Notes under the pieces: model-generated
The model's input: only the letters and a program-made list of their open reading frames with translations
Told to the model about the DNA's origin: nothing
The model's database searches: none
Assembly (NCBI GenBank): GCA_024867545.1
Contig: JANFNE010000017.1
Location: forward strand, 893,001-957,000
Reading direction: 5' to 3'
DNA length: 64,000 nucleotides
Source: Phytopythium helicoides
Lineage: Eukaryota; Oomycota; Peronosporomycetes; Pythiales; Pythiaceae
Made by a program: the position numbers and the translations under genes
Shown: piece by piece, positions 30,300 through 42,100 of the stretch
Layout of the letters: the number at the start of each line of letters is the position of its first letter
How positions within the stretch are numbered: the stretch's first letter is position 1

Positions 30300-31332
30300 A
30301 TGGAGGTGGCGATCGTGCAGTTCGGTGCGTGCGTTGCCTTCCTCCGGCCCATGGACGAGCGCCTGACGCACTGGGGACGCAGAGCCGCAGCTGGGGCAGG
30401 TGGAGCGCAACATGGCGGTGCGTCCGCGCGAGTTGCGGCTGCATACTGGTGTGGTTGACTCGTCCTCACGGTGGATATGTGTGGACGCCTGCAGCATGTG
30501 GACGCCATGATCGCGGGGCTCTCGGCAGCCGACAACCTGTCCCTGCTCATGCTGTCCGAGGTGCGTCCGCTGCCTTACAAGTTTCTGCGCACGCGCCCTC
30601 ACTCACCCACACACCATCCACACACATCCGCGCTGGCAGATGGCCTTCACGGGCTACGTGTTCCAGTCGGTGGCCGACGTGGACAAGGTGGCCGAGAGCG
30701 CGACCGACGGACCGACGTTCGCTTGGTGCCAGCGCCACGCTCGCCGTCTCAACTGCCTCGTGACCTGCGGGTTCGTGGAGCGCGGTGAGGACGGCCGGCT
30801 CTTCAACGCGCTGCTGGTCGTGGACCGGGACGGCTCGCTCGTGCTCTGCACACGCAAGACGTTCCTGTATGAGACGGACGAGCTGTGGGCGTCTGCGGGT
30901 GACGGCTTTCGCTCGTGGACGTGTCCGTGGCTGGGTAAGACACTGACTTTCGGCATCTGCATGGACATCAACCCCGAGGGCTTCCGCGCTCCATTCGAAG
31001 CCTTTGAGTTCGCCAACCACGCTCTCAAGCAGCAGAGCGACCTGGTGCTGCTCACGTGCGCCTGGTGCGACTTTGAACCGCCTGAATCACCTGAGATGCC
31101 CACGCTCTCGTACTGGGCGACGCGAATGTCGCCTGTCATTGACGCTCTGAAAAACGGAACCCACGGTAAGAAGAATGTGCACTTCCTGGCGGCCAACCGC
31201 ATCGGAGAGGAGAACGGCACTTTCTTCGTAGGCGCCAGCTGTGCCTTGTCGCTAAAGGAACCCATGGTGCTCGCCTTTGCACGGCGCCGAGAGGAGATGC
31301 TGCTGCGCGTAACAGTCCCCGACAATGCTTGA
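30300..31332 (+). CDS. NTA1: N-terminal Asn/Gln amidase (Nta1-type nitrilase)
   Basis: Four exons: 30300-30324, 30383-30417, 30495-30560 and 30640-31332, all with GTGCGT donors and CAG acceptors and all in phase; 272 residues. Nitrilase-fold catalytic triad: Glu42 in LLMLSEMAFTGY (the Glu codon ends exon 3), Lys115 in RKTFLYETDELWA, Cys149 in FGICMDINPEGF. MAFTGY and KTFLYETDE are diagnostic of Nta1, which deamidates N-terminal Asn and Gln to acidic residues and so feeds proteins into the Arg/N-degron pathway. The length is shorter than yeast Nta1. Exon 1 starts MEVAIVQF, as usual in this fold. Confidence 0.88.
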
Positions 31333-31452
31333 TGAAGGAACGACGTCCTCGCACGTGGAGGTTCTACAGAGGCAGGCGTTATTATAAAGGGTGAATACAT
31401 CGACGCTGCCCACACACATGCTACTCGACCCACATGAATGGATAGCGACGGT

Positions 31453-33673
31453 CTACATTCGTCCGCGCTTGAGAATACCCACGGGTTGTCCTGGGTTGTT
31501 GGGTGGCTCGTGCACGCGTGATGGAGAGCGGGAGCTGTCCGTGCGGGTGGTGCGCGTGCTGGCAGCGCGCACACGCTCCGCCGCGTCCACGCTGCTGGCA
31601 TCGCTGGCCGTGGATCCTGAGGACCCAGACCGGAAAGTAAGCTGCTGCAGCTTCTTGAGCGAGCCGAGTCCCTCACGAGGATCCACGAAGAAAGCCTCAT
31701 CACGGCGACTTTCGTCTACGAGCCAGTCGTACAGCGCCGAGCTTTCGATGCGGAATACACCTCCCTGCGCGCTCACAATGTCGACGAACGCACGACGGAG
31801 CAGTCTCATGTCGTCACTGGAGAAGCTCAGAAGTTCTCGGGCCGCGCGCTCGCGCACGAGTGAGTACGGGCCGGCAGCCGCGGCAACGATGAGGGTCAGC
31901 AGTGGCTGGGCCTTTCGCCAGAGACGAGCTCGGCCGGCACCAAACTTGTCGTCAAAAATCTCCATGAAGATCTCGTACAGAGACTCAGGGCAGTTCTTCG
32001 AGCACGTCGAGCGTCACGAGGGCTGCATTCGCGGCCGGGTCATCGAACTGTGAGAGGACAGTCGCCATTGGGTGCGACAGCGCTCGCTGTGTGAAAGGTC
32101 AGGTACGCCATGTTGCCAACGCTCTTGCGCTGCAACACCTTGCGAGCCTCAGTGCGGTCCTCTGGGACGACAGCACTGTCCACGATCTCGTCCACGAGGA
32201 ATCTCGAGTCGGCCACGTAGTCGGCGTTGGACGCGCTAAAGTCGAGGATGGATGTAACCTTGAGGGACCGCGCGAGCTCGGGCATAGGCTTGCTGGTAAG
32301 CAAGACGCCGACCCACGCTGGCAGCAACGGCAGCACGTGAACCAAGAATTCGAGCAGCTCGTTGCGGCCCTCAATGCCGCGGCACTGGTCGACGCCGTCC
32401 ACGAGCAGAAACTTGGCCACGATCGGCTCCTCGAGCGCCGTCAGCGGGTCCACGAGCAGCTTGTTGGTCAGCGCGAACACATCGGGCTCCTGCAGCACAT
32501 ACTTGAGGTTGAGGCGGGCGAGTTGGCTCTTAAAGCCCGGCAACGACTTGACGAGCTGGCGCACGAGCGACAGCAGCACGACGCGCGGCTGCGACTTGGC
32601 CTTGCGGTCGAACTTGCACAGGTGCGCGGCCGCGAGGTTGCCACTGCCGAACTGCTCGCACACGCGGGCGGCAAACGTCGACTTGCCACTGCCGCCATCG
32701 CCCACGACGACCAGCAGCGTGTTCTGTCCCACGTCGAAGCGCGAGTCGAGCCAGCGCTGCACGCGGTCCACCGCCCACTCGCGGGTGCCGGCGGACAGCT
32801 GCCTGGCGAGCTTGTTCACGTCCGGCATGGGGTCTACGAGCGGGAACATCTCGTCCAGCTGCGCATCCGACAGCGGCTTGGACAGCACGTCGTCGTCCAC
32901 AGGCGCCATGTTGGTGAGGCGCGAGGACGCGCGGGAGCCTGCGGTCGGACGAGCCGCCGTGAGCCGCGCGCGCGTGGCATCCGACGTGGTGACGGACGGC
33001 GAGCGCGAGAGCACGGCGCGCACCTCGGCCGCGTCGCTGGACGAGCCCGAGGAGACGGTGGACGCCGAGGACGCAGGGCGACTCGGCGCGCGCCGTCGTA
33101 GCCGTGGCCGTACTCGCCGGGTCTGTACGGCGGCCAGCAGCTGCGAGAGCGTGCCCTTGAGCAGCGCGACCTCCTTGAGCACGTCGTAGCGCAGCGTGTG
33201 CATCTCGCCCATGACCTCGCGGCGCAGCGCTGCGAGCTCGCTCTTGACGTCTGCGAGCTCAGGTGCGCAGCGCGTCGCCTGCGGCCGACGGGCGTGGCCG
33301 ATAGCCCGCGGTAGAGCGTGGGTGCCGAGAAGCTGTGGTCGCTGGTGGAGGACGCGAAGCTGCGGTCCGAGGCGGCGACGGAGCGCGTGGAGGGCAGCAC
33401 GTGGTCCTCTGCGAGCGGCTCGAGCCCCGTGGAGCGCAGCTGCTCGGTGGTTCGGTAGACGACGTCGGTGGAGCGGAAGGCGACGTCCGTGGCGCGCGCG
33501 GGCGCCGTCTGCGCGTAGAAGACGTCCTCGACGTCGTCGGCGACGCTCACGGTGGCGTTGGAGCCCGTGTGGCGCGCCAGCAGCTCGTCGTCCTGCGGCT
33601 TGGCGAGCGCCGCGCCGTCCTTGGCGTGCCGCGAGCTGCGCAGCTTGGTCTTGAGCTTGGTCATGGTGCCCAT
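31453..33673 (-). CDS. P-loop NTPase of NACHT/STAND type
   Basis: From ATG 33673 (MGTMTKLKTKLRSSRHAK) through a Ser/Thr-rich N-terminus and a coiled coil (ELADVKSELAALRREV) to a nucleotide-binding domain with Walker A VVVGDGGSGKSTFAARV and Walker B KFLLVDGVDQC, then SRFLVDEIVDS and a helical C-terminal region (FDDKFGAGRARLWRKAQP). The frame needs single-base corrections near 33275, at TTT near 32092 and at CCC near 31983; each restores an uninterrupted helical protein. NACHT-type ATPases are signalling switches; the LLVDGVDQC and LTSKPMPEL pattern is close to animal TRANK/ankyrin NACHT proteins, but no repeats follow. Role unknown. The C-terminus is basic and Pro-rich. Confidence 0.65.
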
Positions 33674-34267
33674 GGCTGCGGCGCGGAACGGGGGCGGGGA
33701 GGGAGCCGCGCTAACCAAAAGTGCGGCGGAAGAAGAGAGGGGGTCGAGTGGTGGCGTCGACGTCCGGTTCAACTGCTTGGTCCGCTCCTCAGTCCCATAC
33801 TCAGCCCAAGAAGGCGGCCAGCCCTCTACCGTACAGGAGGCAAGAGTAGAGACGCGCGACAGGACGACAGGGCGATCCTCCAGCGGTACACTGTACCGGC
33901 CCACTCTTCTACGGTACGGTACTCGCGCTAATCTACACCCGGCCGGCGCGATGTCGCGATGGCGGCTGGTCAACGCACGCTTCGAGGCCGCGCTGCCGGC
34001 AGCGCCAGCGCGCGAGCTCCAGGTCTTTACGGCCCGCTCCGGCCGCTCCGGACGAGCCGGACGAGCCGGACGAGCCGGACGAGCGAGCGAGTGAGCGGCC
34101 GTTACGCCGAGTCACGCGGCGGTTTCGCCTGGTGTCAAGTCCCGCGTGGCTCCTCGTCAACAGGAGCGCGCGCGGTGATTTATATCACTCGGCCGGTTTC
34201 TTCAACGCCCTCGCCATTGCTCACGGGTCCCAAGGTGCCGAGCTGTATTGCGCCGCCACCATCTATC
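33674..34267. other. intergenic with 9-bp tandem repeat
   Basis: Contains about four copies of GGACGAGCC at 34050-34083, upstream of the NACHT gene. Frames across it are compositional artefacts. No other feature recognised. Confidence 0.5.
34050..34083. repeat. 9-bp tandem repeat, about four units
   Basis: Unit GGACGAGCC, nearly perfect, grading into GAGC repeats to about 34095. It lies about 0.4 kb upstream of the NACHT-type gene start. Confidence 0.9.
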
Positions 34268-35633
34268 CTACTGTACGCTCGCGCCACCACCGGAGGCTAG
34301 CGCATGCCTGGGGGCGGCGGCGGCCGCGCGGATGGCGCGCCGGAGCGCAGTGCCGTCACCTTCAACGAGTGAGGCAGGCAACAGCACGAACCCGGTCAGT
34401 GACTCGATCGCTGAGGAAGTCTTTGAAGACGGCAAGGCAGTGGGACGCACCTCGGCCTGCAGGTTCAGGCACATCTGGCGAAACATGGCCACCTCGTTCT
34501 GCAGCCCACGAATGATCTCTGCGAGAGCGTAAGGAATGTGTGGTCAGGGACGCGAATTGCGTGTCAGATATGGCAAAAATCCACTGCGACGCAGATGTCA
34601 GCGATACGTACCCGCATCATGCTGCAGCTGCTCCTGGAGTCCGCGGTTGGCGCGCTGAAGGATGGTCACGAGAGCAGAGCGATACACCGACGGCGTTAGA
34701 CTCTTCCTGCGCTCGGCGGCTGAGAGTGTTATCCACGCATGCACGTACGGCCATTTGCTCCTTGCACACTGAGCAGGTGCGCGTTCTGCTGTCCGAAACG
34801 CAGCAGCTGGTCCATCACCTCAGTCACCGCCACGGTCCGAGTCACCTATAAGTCACAGGAGGTCACAAGTGAGTCGCCACCACCTTTTTCACCAGCAGAA
34901 AGTCAGCCGTCTCCCACCTGTCCGTCCGCGCGCGTGATCTTGATGTGAGCCGGCGAGTAGATGGCGCCAAGCTCACTCTCGGTGCTTGCAGGCCTGATTT
35001 CCGGGTGAAGGCGCGGATGGAGCCGTAGCCGGCACTGGTGAAGGAGTGCTCGGAGCTGCTGTGGTGGGCGTCGACTTGTTCGCCGCCACTCCATTCTGCT
35101 CACAAGACAGCGTCATAATGGTCGGCAGCCTGCAATCTCCGATCCGCCACATTCATGGGTACAAACCTGCTGCGGTGTGGCGCGCTTCGGACTCGCAAGC
35201 TTGGGAGCTGCGGCCTTGGGCGTCGCGGGGTTGGGGCTCGCAGCCTTGGGCGTCGCGGCCTTGGGCGTTGCAGCCTTGGGCGTCTCGCCACTTGCCTGTC
35301 GGCCGCCTCCATTGAGTCAGTCCTCCGTCCGCGCAGCCTCGTGCTCGCTGTCCTGCGACGCACCTGCCGAGGGGAGCCGGGGGCCTCCACAGGCGCCAGC
35401 GGCTGCTTGGCCTTGGCCTTCTTGCCCTTCTTGGGCTTGGCGGCACCCACGAACGCCAAGTCCTTGAGCGCGGCCGAGTCGCTGCTCTTCTTCTTGCTGC
35501 GCGCCTTCTTCTTCTGCTTCTGGCGCTCGCGCTGCTCGACCACGCGCTCCTCGTCGCTGCCCGAGCCCTCGTCGCTGTCCTGCAGCCGGTTGAACGCCAC
35601 GAAGGCGCTGGCGGTCGCCGCGCGCCGGCTCAT
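34268..35633 (-). CDS. hypothetical low-complexity/coiled-coil protein, multi-exon
   Basis: Not recognised. From ATG 35633 (MSRRAATASAFVAFNRLQ) an acidic patch is followed by Lys-rich runs (QKQKKKARSKKKSS, then KPKKGKKAKAKQ). A GTGCGT intron leads into a TPKAA repeat (ETPKAATPKAATPKAA, then PKLASPKRATPQQ), like histone H1 tails. Later exons give a Pro/Thr-rich linker, ESELGAIYSPAHIKITR, and three short coiled-coil exons (VMDQLLRFGQQNAHL, ILQRANRGLQEQLQHD, GLQNEVAMFRQMCLNLQAEV). One A in GGAAATC near 35005 appears extra. The exact 3' end is uncertain. The basic repeats suggest a nuclear or microtubule-bound protein (weak inference). Confidence 0.45.
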
Positions 35634-35819
35634 GCTCCACACGTGCGCCGGATCGAGTCCAAGGTGTGGGGGCCACTGAAAAATGGGGCAAATGGGACCA
35701 CAAATGGCTTCGTAAAGTTCGGATGGGCGAATCAAAACGTACGATTTAGATTTTCAGCCAATGATCAAGGAGGCCATTTGCGGCACATTGAGTTTCCGTC
35801 GAATTCTTTTTCGAATGCG

Positions 35820-38024
35820 TCACTCGTAGCTGTCCGGGAAGGTGACGGCGACGGCGCGCGCCGCGTCGGGCGACCAGAGCTCTCCGCCCGCCAGCAGCTG
35901 CGCGATCTCCCGACACGACAGCTTGACGCTCGCGATGGACTCGAACAGCTCGCGGGACGACGTGGTTTTCGGCAGGTTGTGCAGGAACCGCACGATCTGC
36001 TCGGGCTGCATGGCCAGCAGCTCCTTCTCGAACAGCGACAGCACGCCTGCGAGAGTGGCAGTAAGTGAGTGCGGGCTCATGAAACGAGACTAAAGCTTCA
36101 CTTGAACGCACCCACGCTCGCCTGGAAGAAGAACGGCGTGCCAAGCAGTACGTAGCAGTCCCAGATGCGCAGCGCCAGGTTGAGTGGGAGGCTCCGCGTG
36201 AATAGCGTCAGGGCCCTGTGAGCACGCAGGCAACAACAAACCGCAGATGCTCAGTCCCAAATCTAAAGGAACAGCGAGCTCCAGAGTGTCCGTATCTCAC
36301 CAGTCAACAGCGTACATCTGCGCATCGATTCCAGACTCCTGAAAGTGCCGATACAGCACCGGCAGCTCGTACTCGAAAACCTGGTTGTAGATTGCAAAGT
36401 AGTGGAAAGTCTGAGCGGAGAAAGGCAGAGCGAAAGAAGCAGTTAGTCATGCTCGACGAACTCTGGGGATTAGCGCATATCACGCGACGTACCCGACTCT
36501 CGAGGCGGAACATATCGAACAGCAAACTGCTGCTGAGCAGTGCCACCAGCGCCTTGAAGGCGGAAAAGCTGTCCATGTGAAAGCACAGCGTTGCTGCCAG
36601 ATAGCTCATGCCTTGGACATAGCCAAGATCGGGTCTGTAGCACGTATATGCCTCCAGCACCTCGGTCGTGCGAGCAGTTCCCTCTGCGCCAGGCTTGAAC
36701 AAAGGATGATGCCCGAATGTCCGAGGCATGTCGACTCCAACGAGGTTAATGCTGCGCTCGCCGTGTGCAACCAGCATGTCGGCGATGCCAACTGCGTCTT
36801 GAAGCAGCGTGCTGGAGCTTGATGCGAATGTACTGCTGCTTTGTCGGCTGCTTGCGGCAGTTGTGAATGTCTTGGTAATATCCTCCTCGTCTACTTCATC
36901 GCTCTCGGTCCTTGACTCGAGTGGAAGCATGGGCATATCGCTACCGTCGGACTCGACCTTTGGCAGTTTCGAAGTCGGCGATAGTGTTACCTCCTCCGTC
37001 GCGGCAGTAGGTGTCGTCATAGAGGCTGGGGTGTTGGTCCCCGTTGTCACGGGGGTACTCATGTCACTCACAGTCCGAGCTGGTGCTGGAGGAGTCAAAA
37101 ACGAGCGATCAGTTTGCCGCTTTAGTGATATCTCAAGCTGCACCGCCTGTGCGCGCGCTTTGCAGATCTTGAACAGGTTTTCGTTGATCTGAAGCTTGTT
37201 CCCGAGCAACCATGCCCACACGCGCCCGCGCACCTCCTTGGGGATTCCTGCAAAGCACAACGCTTCTACTTGTGACAGCATTGGTGATGCGGTCGTTGTC
37301 GAGTCGGAGCTCTCGCGAGGGAACGCGATGACGTCCTCGAGCCACACCGCGCTGAAAGGTTTCTTGAGCTTAGGCAGCCGTCTTCTCCTCCGCTCCTCCT
37401 TGCGCTCCTTGGAGACCCGCGACTTCTGTTTACCGCTAAACGAGAGGCTCTTGCCCTGCAGCATAGCGTTGCCGCTCGTGGACAACGCGTCGGTCGACCC
37501 TGGACGCGAGAGCAGCCCGGACGAGGAGCGCAGCGCTGAGTGCGCGTGTCGAGCGCCCGAGACGCCACCATCAGTCTCAGCCTGCACCGCTGCCGGATGG
37601 CCGCGACCCACGCGTCTCGCTCCTTCTCCGTGGCGGCGCTCAGGAAGATGCGGCGGCCAGGCGCCAGCAGCAGCAGCACGAAGTTGCCAGCGTGCTCGAC
37701 CTCGTTCTGGTCGTCGACCTGCGCGTCGGCGCGTGAGTGCGCGTCGCAAACCTGCCGTTTCGTAGGCGCGTAGGGCCACGCACCACCTCGACGTCTGCGA
37801 GCGCGAGCGCGCCGCGCGGCTTCTGTCCCGACTTTTTGGCGTAGAGCAGCTCGCGCCTGGAGAGCATGAAGAAGCGCACCTTCCACAGCCGCAGGTGCTT
37901 GCTCTGCGCGCGAGGAGTTAGAGAGCCGCCACTGCTATAAGGCCAACAGGACGGCGCGGCGGCCACGCACCTGCTTGTGCAGGTAGCCCTGCAGCACGAG
38001 CTCATGCGGCGGCGCGACGCGCAT
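35820..38024 (-). CDS. PH-TBC domain Rab GTPase-activating protein
   Basis: Starts at ATG 38024 (MRVAPPHELVLQGYLHKQ) with a PH domain continued in exon 2 (LRLWKVRFFMLSRRELLYAK) and exon 3 (GNFVLLLLAPGRRIFLSA, ERDAWVAAI, conserved Trp). A one-base change near 37600 leads into a Ser-rich linker and the TBC domain: EALCFAGIPKEVRGRVWAWL, DMPRTFGHHPLF, YRPDLGYVQGMSYLAA, then after an intron FHYFAIYNQVFEYELP, then LTLFTRSLPLNLALRIWDCY and a final exon to 35820. The YVQGMSYLAA and RIWD motifs are diagnostic. However, the usual catalytic-Arg IxxDxxR appears as VGVDMPRTFG, so Arg is present. Rab GAPs switch off Rab GTPases in vesicle traffic. Divergent from the RING gene, 115 bp apart. Confidence 0.82.
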
Positions 38025-38139
38025 GGCGCTCCGGCAAGTGCCCCGCCGGCGCTGAACATTGCGCGTGTGGGCCACACCACACAGGTTTCTCAGCCGAGCG
38101 CGCATCAGAGCGCGGGGAGAAGCAGCGAGGCGCGAGCGC

Positions 38140-39009
38140 ATGGATCTGCCGCCCTGGCGGCCCGCAGAGGCGCCGGGCGCGGCCGCGGAGCTGCCCGGCG
38201 CGCCGCTGTACCCGTCGCTGCGCCTGCTGCGCGCTCCGCAGGCGGGCGCGGGGCTGCTGGACCGCATCATGAACGAGTCGGACGGCGAGGACGAGGACGA
38301 GGACACGGCGGACGACAGCGGCCCGCAGCCCGGAGACAGCGACGAGGACGACGGCGTGGCAGGCGTCAGCGACGCCGTGTTCGACTTCATGGCGCGCGCG
38401 GCCGAGGGCGTGCGCCACGCGGCGAGAGGCGCGCCCCAGCCGCTCTTGGGGGTCATCCAGCCGTCCCAGTTGGCCCCGTGGGGCGTCGACGTCAGGCAGC
38501 AACGAGCGCAGCAGCCCCCGGAGGAGATCGATCTCACCCTCTCGGACGAAGAGGGCGACGAAACACCGCCGACTTACACGTCTGGGCGGCCGGCGTCCGC
38601 GTTGGGGACCTTGGCGCTCACGGACGGGGAAGAGGCGAGGTCGGGAGGCGAGGAAGACGAAGACGTACAGATCATCGGATCCACCGGCGCCACGAGCGTG
38701 GTGCCGGTGAATCCCAGGAGGAAGCGGAGACGACCATCCACGGAGACCCAGTTAACGACCAAGAGCGGGTTTGACCCCAACGCAGCCGAGTCAACTGCCG
38801 TGAGCCTCGAGAACGCCGACCTAGTGGAGCAACTCAAGCGAGCGCTCAAGTGCAGCATCTGCCTCGACCACATCAAGGACATGACATCCACTATGTGCGG
38901 CCATGTATTCTGTGCGCGGTGCATCACCGCACAGGTGCGGATCAATGCCAAGTGTCCGCTGTGTCAGCGGCGTCTGCAGCTAAAGGACATTCACCCGCTC
39001 TTCTTCTAG
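38140..39009 (+). CDS. RNF4-like SUMO-targeted RING E3 ubiquitin ligase
   Basis: A 289-residue single-exon protein from ATG 38140. The C-terminal RING (C3HC4) reads CSICLDHIKDMTSTMCGHVF, then CARCI and CPLCQRRL, ending IHPLFF like RNF4/Slx8 proteins. The N-terminal part is acidic and carries two SUMO-interaction-like stretches, EEIDLTLSDEEGDE and EDVQIIGS, each hydrophobic cores next to acids. A basic patch (NPRRKRRRPS) may be a nuclear signal. STUbLs ubiquitinate SUMO-conjugated nuclear proteins for turnover during DNA repair. The in-frame upstream extension to 38059 is basic and unlikely. Confidence 0.82.
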   Translation: MDLPPWRPAEAPGAAAELPGAPLYPSLRLLRAPQAGAGLLDRIMNESDGEDEDEDTADDSGPQPGDSDEDDGVAGVSDAVFDFMARAAEGVRHAARGAPQPLLGVIQPSQLAPWGVDVRQQRAQQPPEEIDLTLSDEEGDETPPTYTSGRPASALGTLALTDGEEARSGGEEDEDVQIIGSTGATSVVPVNPRRKRRRPSTETQLTTKSGFDPNAAESTAVSLENADLVEQLKRALKCSICLDHIKDMTSTMCGHVFCARCITAQVRINAKCPLCQRRLQLKDIHPLFF

Positions 39010-39177
39010 ACGCCTGCCGCTACGTGTCTTGTGTATTATATACAGGATTCGACGCGCCGTGCAGTGTCGAGTCCTTTAGCTATTGAAATCAACGCGCACT
39101 AGTAGACACTGACCAGGTTGAAGGGAGATTGTGAGCCACAAATATGACAGCGACGAGCTCAAGACTACCGACACAAG

Positions 39178-42100
39178 TTACTTTACCTCGGTAAATGCGC
39201 GCACACTACGTGGTCGATCATGCGCAACTGATTGCAGAGCAGCGACCAGATTGGTGCGCGAAGCTGCGTGGTGGCTCACTAGTGCGTGAACGCGATCCTG
39301 CTCTTGCGTGAGGCCCACCGGTCGTAGGTGGAGCGCTCGAACCAGCTCACTCGTCTTCCATGCGCCCGATAACACATCTTCAAACGCCGTGTGGATCTGT
39401 TCAATATATCGTCAGTGAAATATCTATCAGGAGGTTGTGCAGCGCAAAATACCTCGTCTCCTGCTTCGTCGAGGTAGCAGCATTGCCTCACTGCATCTGC
39501 GTAGCGATCGTGCGAATCGCGAATCTCTAATAACGACTGCGAGCTATCAATCTCCGCCTTGAGCGCAGTCCACGACGCCATGAGCACCTAACGGGACAAA
39601 AATCAAAGCGATTGTAAGTGAACTTGGCACGAAGACTCCAATTGGCGACTGACCTACCATCGTGCTAAAAGACTCATTGAACGCGCGAATAACGTGCTGG
39701 GTTTGGTGGACGATCTCAAGCAGGCACTGACGCATATTGATTGGCAACGAGTGACCATCGTGCCGACCCATTATCCGCAACAAAGCCCACACTTCCTTCA
39801 TCTCGAGCACTGTCAGTCGCAAGTGCAAAAGCCAGCGATGGATTGCTGTGTAGTGGGCCAGCGATTGAGACGAGATAACGACACCCACGGGCCACTCGAC
39901 GCGATACACTAGCTCTATATCGTGAACGAATTGACTCACGGCGAGGGCTGATTGGCATCGCAGGTGCCGAGCACTACAGACAAAGAGACAACCAAGCGAT
40001 GAAGTCGATCAGACAAGGCATCACTAACACAAGGCTCCATAACACAAGTAATCACTTACTTGCTTGCAATTCGGGCGAGATTTGGTACCGAAAATGCAAG
40101 ACAGCATCTGGTACCTCTCCTCTGGCTTCAACGAGTGCAAGAGTGAGCGCTGCAGTCAGTCTATCTCCAGCGCTCCAGTGCACACGGTTCATCGCAGAGT
40201 GCAATCCACTAAGAATGTCACGTGCAAACGTGTCCATGCACAGTCCTTCTGCCATGAATAAAAGCTTCCGCAACCAGCTGACATGACGCATAAATTGTGT
40301 CGACTCGAGAAACAATCGCCGAGCAATGATGTCGAGACTAGACACGGAGAGAAGTACAGGTTGGATTATTCCAGTGTCCACAGTGAGTTTTAGTGGTGCC
40401 AAGATTGCACCACTTCCGTTGCCAACACGCCCCTGGTGAAGCAAGTATCGCAGAGGCAAAACCCCATTAGTTGTGTTTGCTAGGCACGTCGAGAACAAGC
40501 ACGCACCCCTTCGACTGCACGGGCTAAGAATGACGAGTCCTTCGGCTCCATCTGGGTTGTGTCAAAGAATGGATGAATGCCAGGAAGTTTTACTCGCGAA
40601 GAATCTGGCGATTTTTCCTCTTCGCCAACTTGCACAGTTCCAGATTTTTCTGTGGCATCATCCATAGGCTCTTCATTATCTTCTCCCGTTGTAATAATTG
40701 CCTTGACAAGCAATTCCGTGTTTGACGGTTCTTGGTTTGGATTTGCTGTTGAGATTTCGCCCAAACTAAAGTCGAGGGTAAGATCTTGCCATCCCTGGTT
40801 GATGCACAATAATTTAAAAGTGTTGCCATGAGTGCACAACCTTTCTAACACGTTATGCCCAAAAGACTTACCAAACCTTGACTGTCTGGTGATAAACTTC
40901 GAATCACTTTTTGAAGACGACAAAGATAGGTAATTGGCTCCGCTACACTTGAAAGATAGACTGGCACCATTTTCATAGATTCGCCATCTTCCATCTTGGA
41001 CAAAAACAATTTGTCGCCACCGGCAAACTCGACCGCATCAGTAAGCTCCCGCGTCCAACGTGTGAGCTCAAACTCATCCTGACCAATGAAAAACCAATGG
41101 CAAACAATCCCAAGATAGTTAGCCTCCACATTCATTTCACAATGTCAAGGGATTGAAATATGCACGTACAAATGGATCCGTCCCCTCATCAACGACGCCA
41201 TCGCGCATGACATCCGAGAGGACCGATAGAAATGGCGAACTGGTTTTTTTCAGTAGCCATCGTAACAGTTCGGCTTCGCTACAACCGGAGTCACATGTTT
41301 CTGTTTCGATAATGCGATCGTGGAGGAAATTTAGCAGCTCCAATCCCCGTGGGAACTCGTCTACATAAGTTGATAGCAAAGCGTATTAGTAAATGCATGA
41401 AGTATCAAACTGTCTCAACACGTACGGTTCGCAAGTAGACCCCAGAAATCCGTTCTATCACACTGAAGCGCAGTTCCGATTGCCTCTAATGTGCGACAAA
41501 TTTTCCTCGTCCGCGTAAGCAGACTGGTCACTGTCGCAATACGATGGGGACCTTCCACAAACTTTTGGATTGCCACCTGCATCGAAGCTTGCGATTACTT
41601 GAGGCGATCGGTACAATCAAAAGTAAATTGCGCCTACCTGATGTGCTGATAGGAACTCTAGCAATGCGCAGCCGAAAACTTGAAGACTCTTCCCTCCTCT
41701 GCGAGGATCTTGGCTAAAGTAGGTTCCCAAGAAATCGAGGCGAATAAAGAATGTGCCAGCCTTCCGAAAGGTCTATCGGACACAAAACAGCGTTAGAAAC
41801 TACTCAATCCGAACAAAGCTGGTTGGTTTCACCTCCAACAATGATTCCGTTGACGAAACAGTCGCGTTTGGCAGCAGTACACGGTGCCGGCGCGGAAGTT
41901 GAAGCGTTGCGGTATGAATATCACGGCGATATATCACCGATTCGACTCCAGATAGCGCTTGAAGCGCCCCCTGTCAGACATACACATGATTCAATTAGTA
42001 ACAGCAGGGCAATACACATCAAGTTCAAGAGATTTACGGCTACCTCGATAATGTCACCCTCATGGACTTGGACAGTTAGCGCCGCGTTAGCCTTTCGGCA

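Noticed and set aside
35177..35467. Plus-strand Ala-Leu-Gly-Val repeat
   Set aside because: It is the complement of the TPKAA repeat in the minus-strand gene, which has the coherent exon structure.
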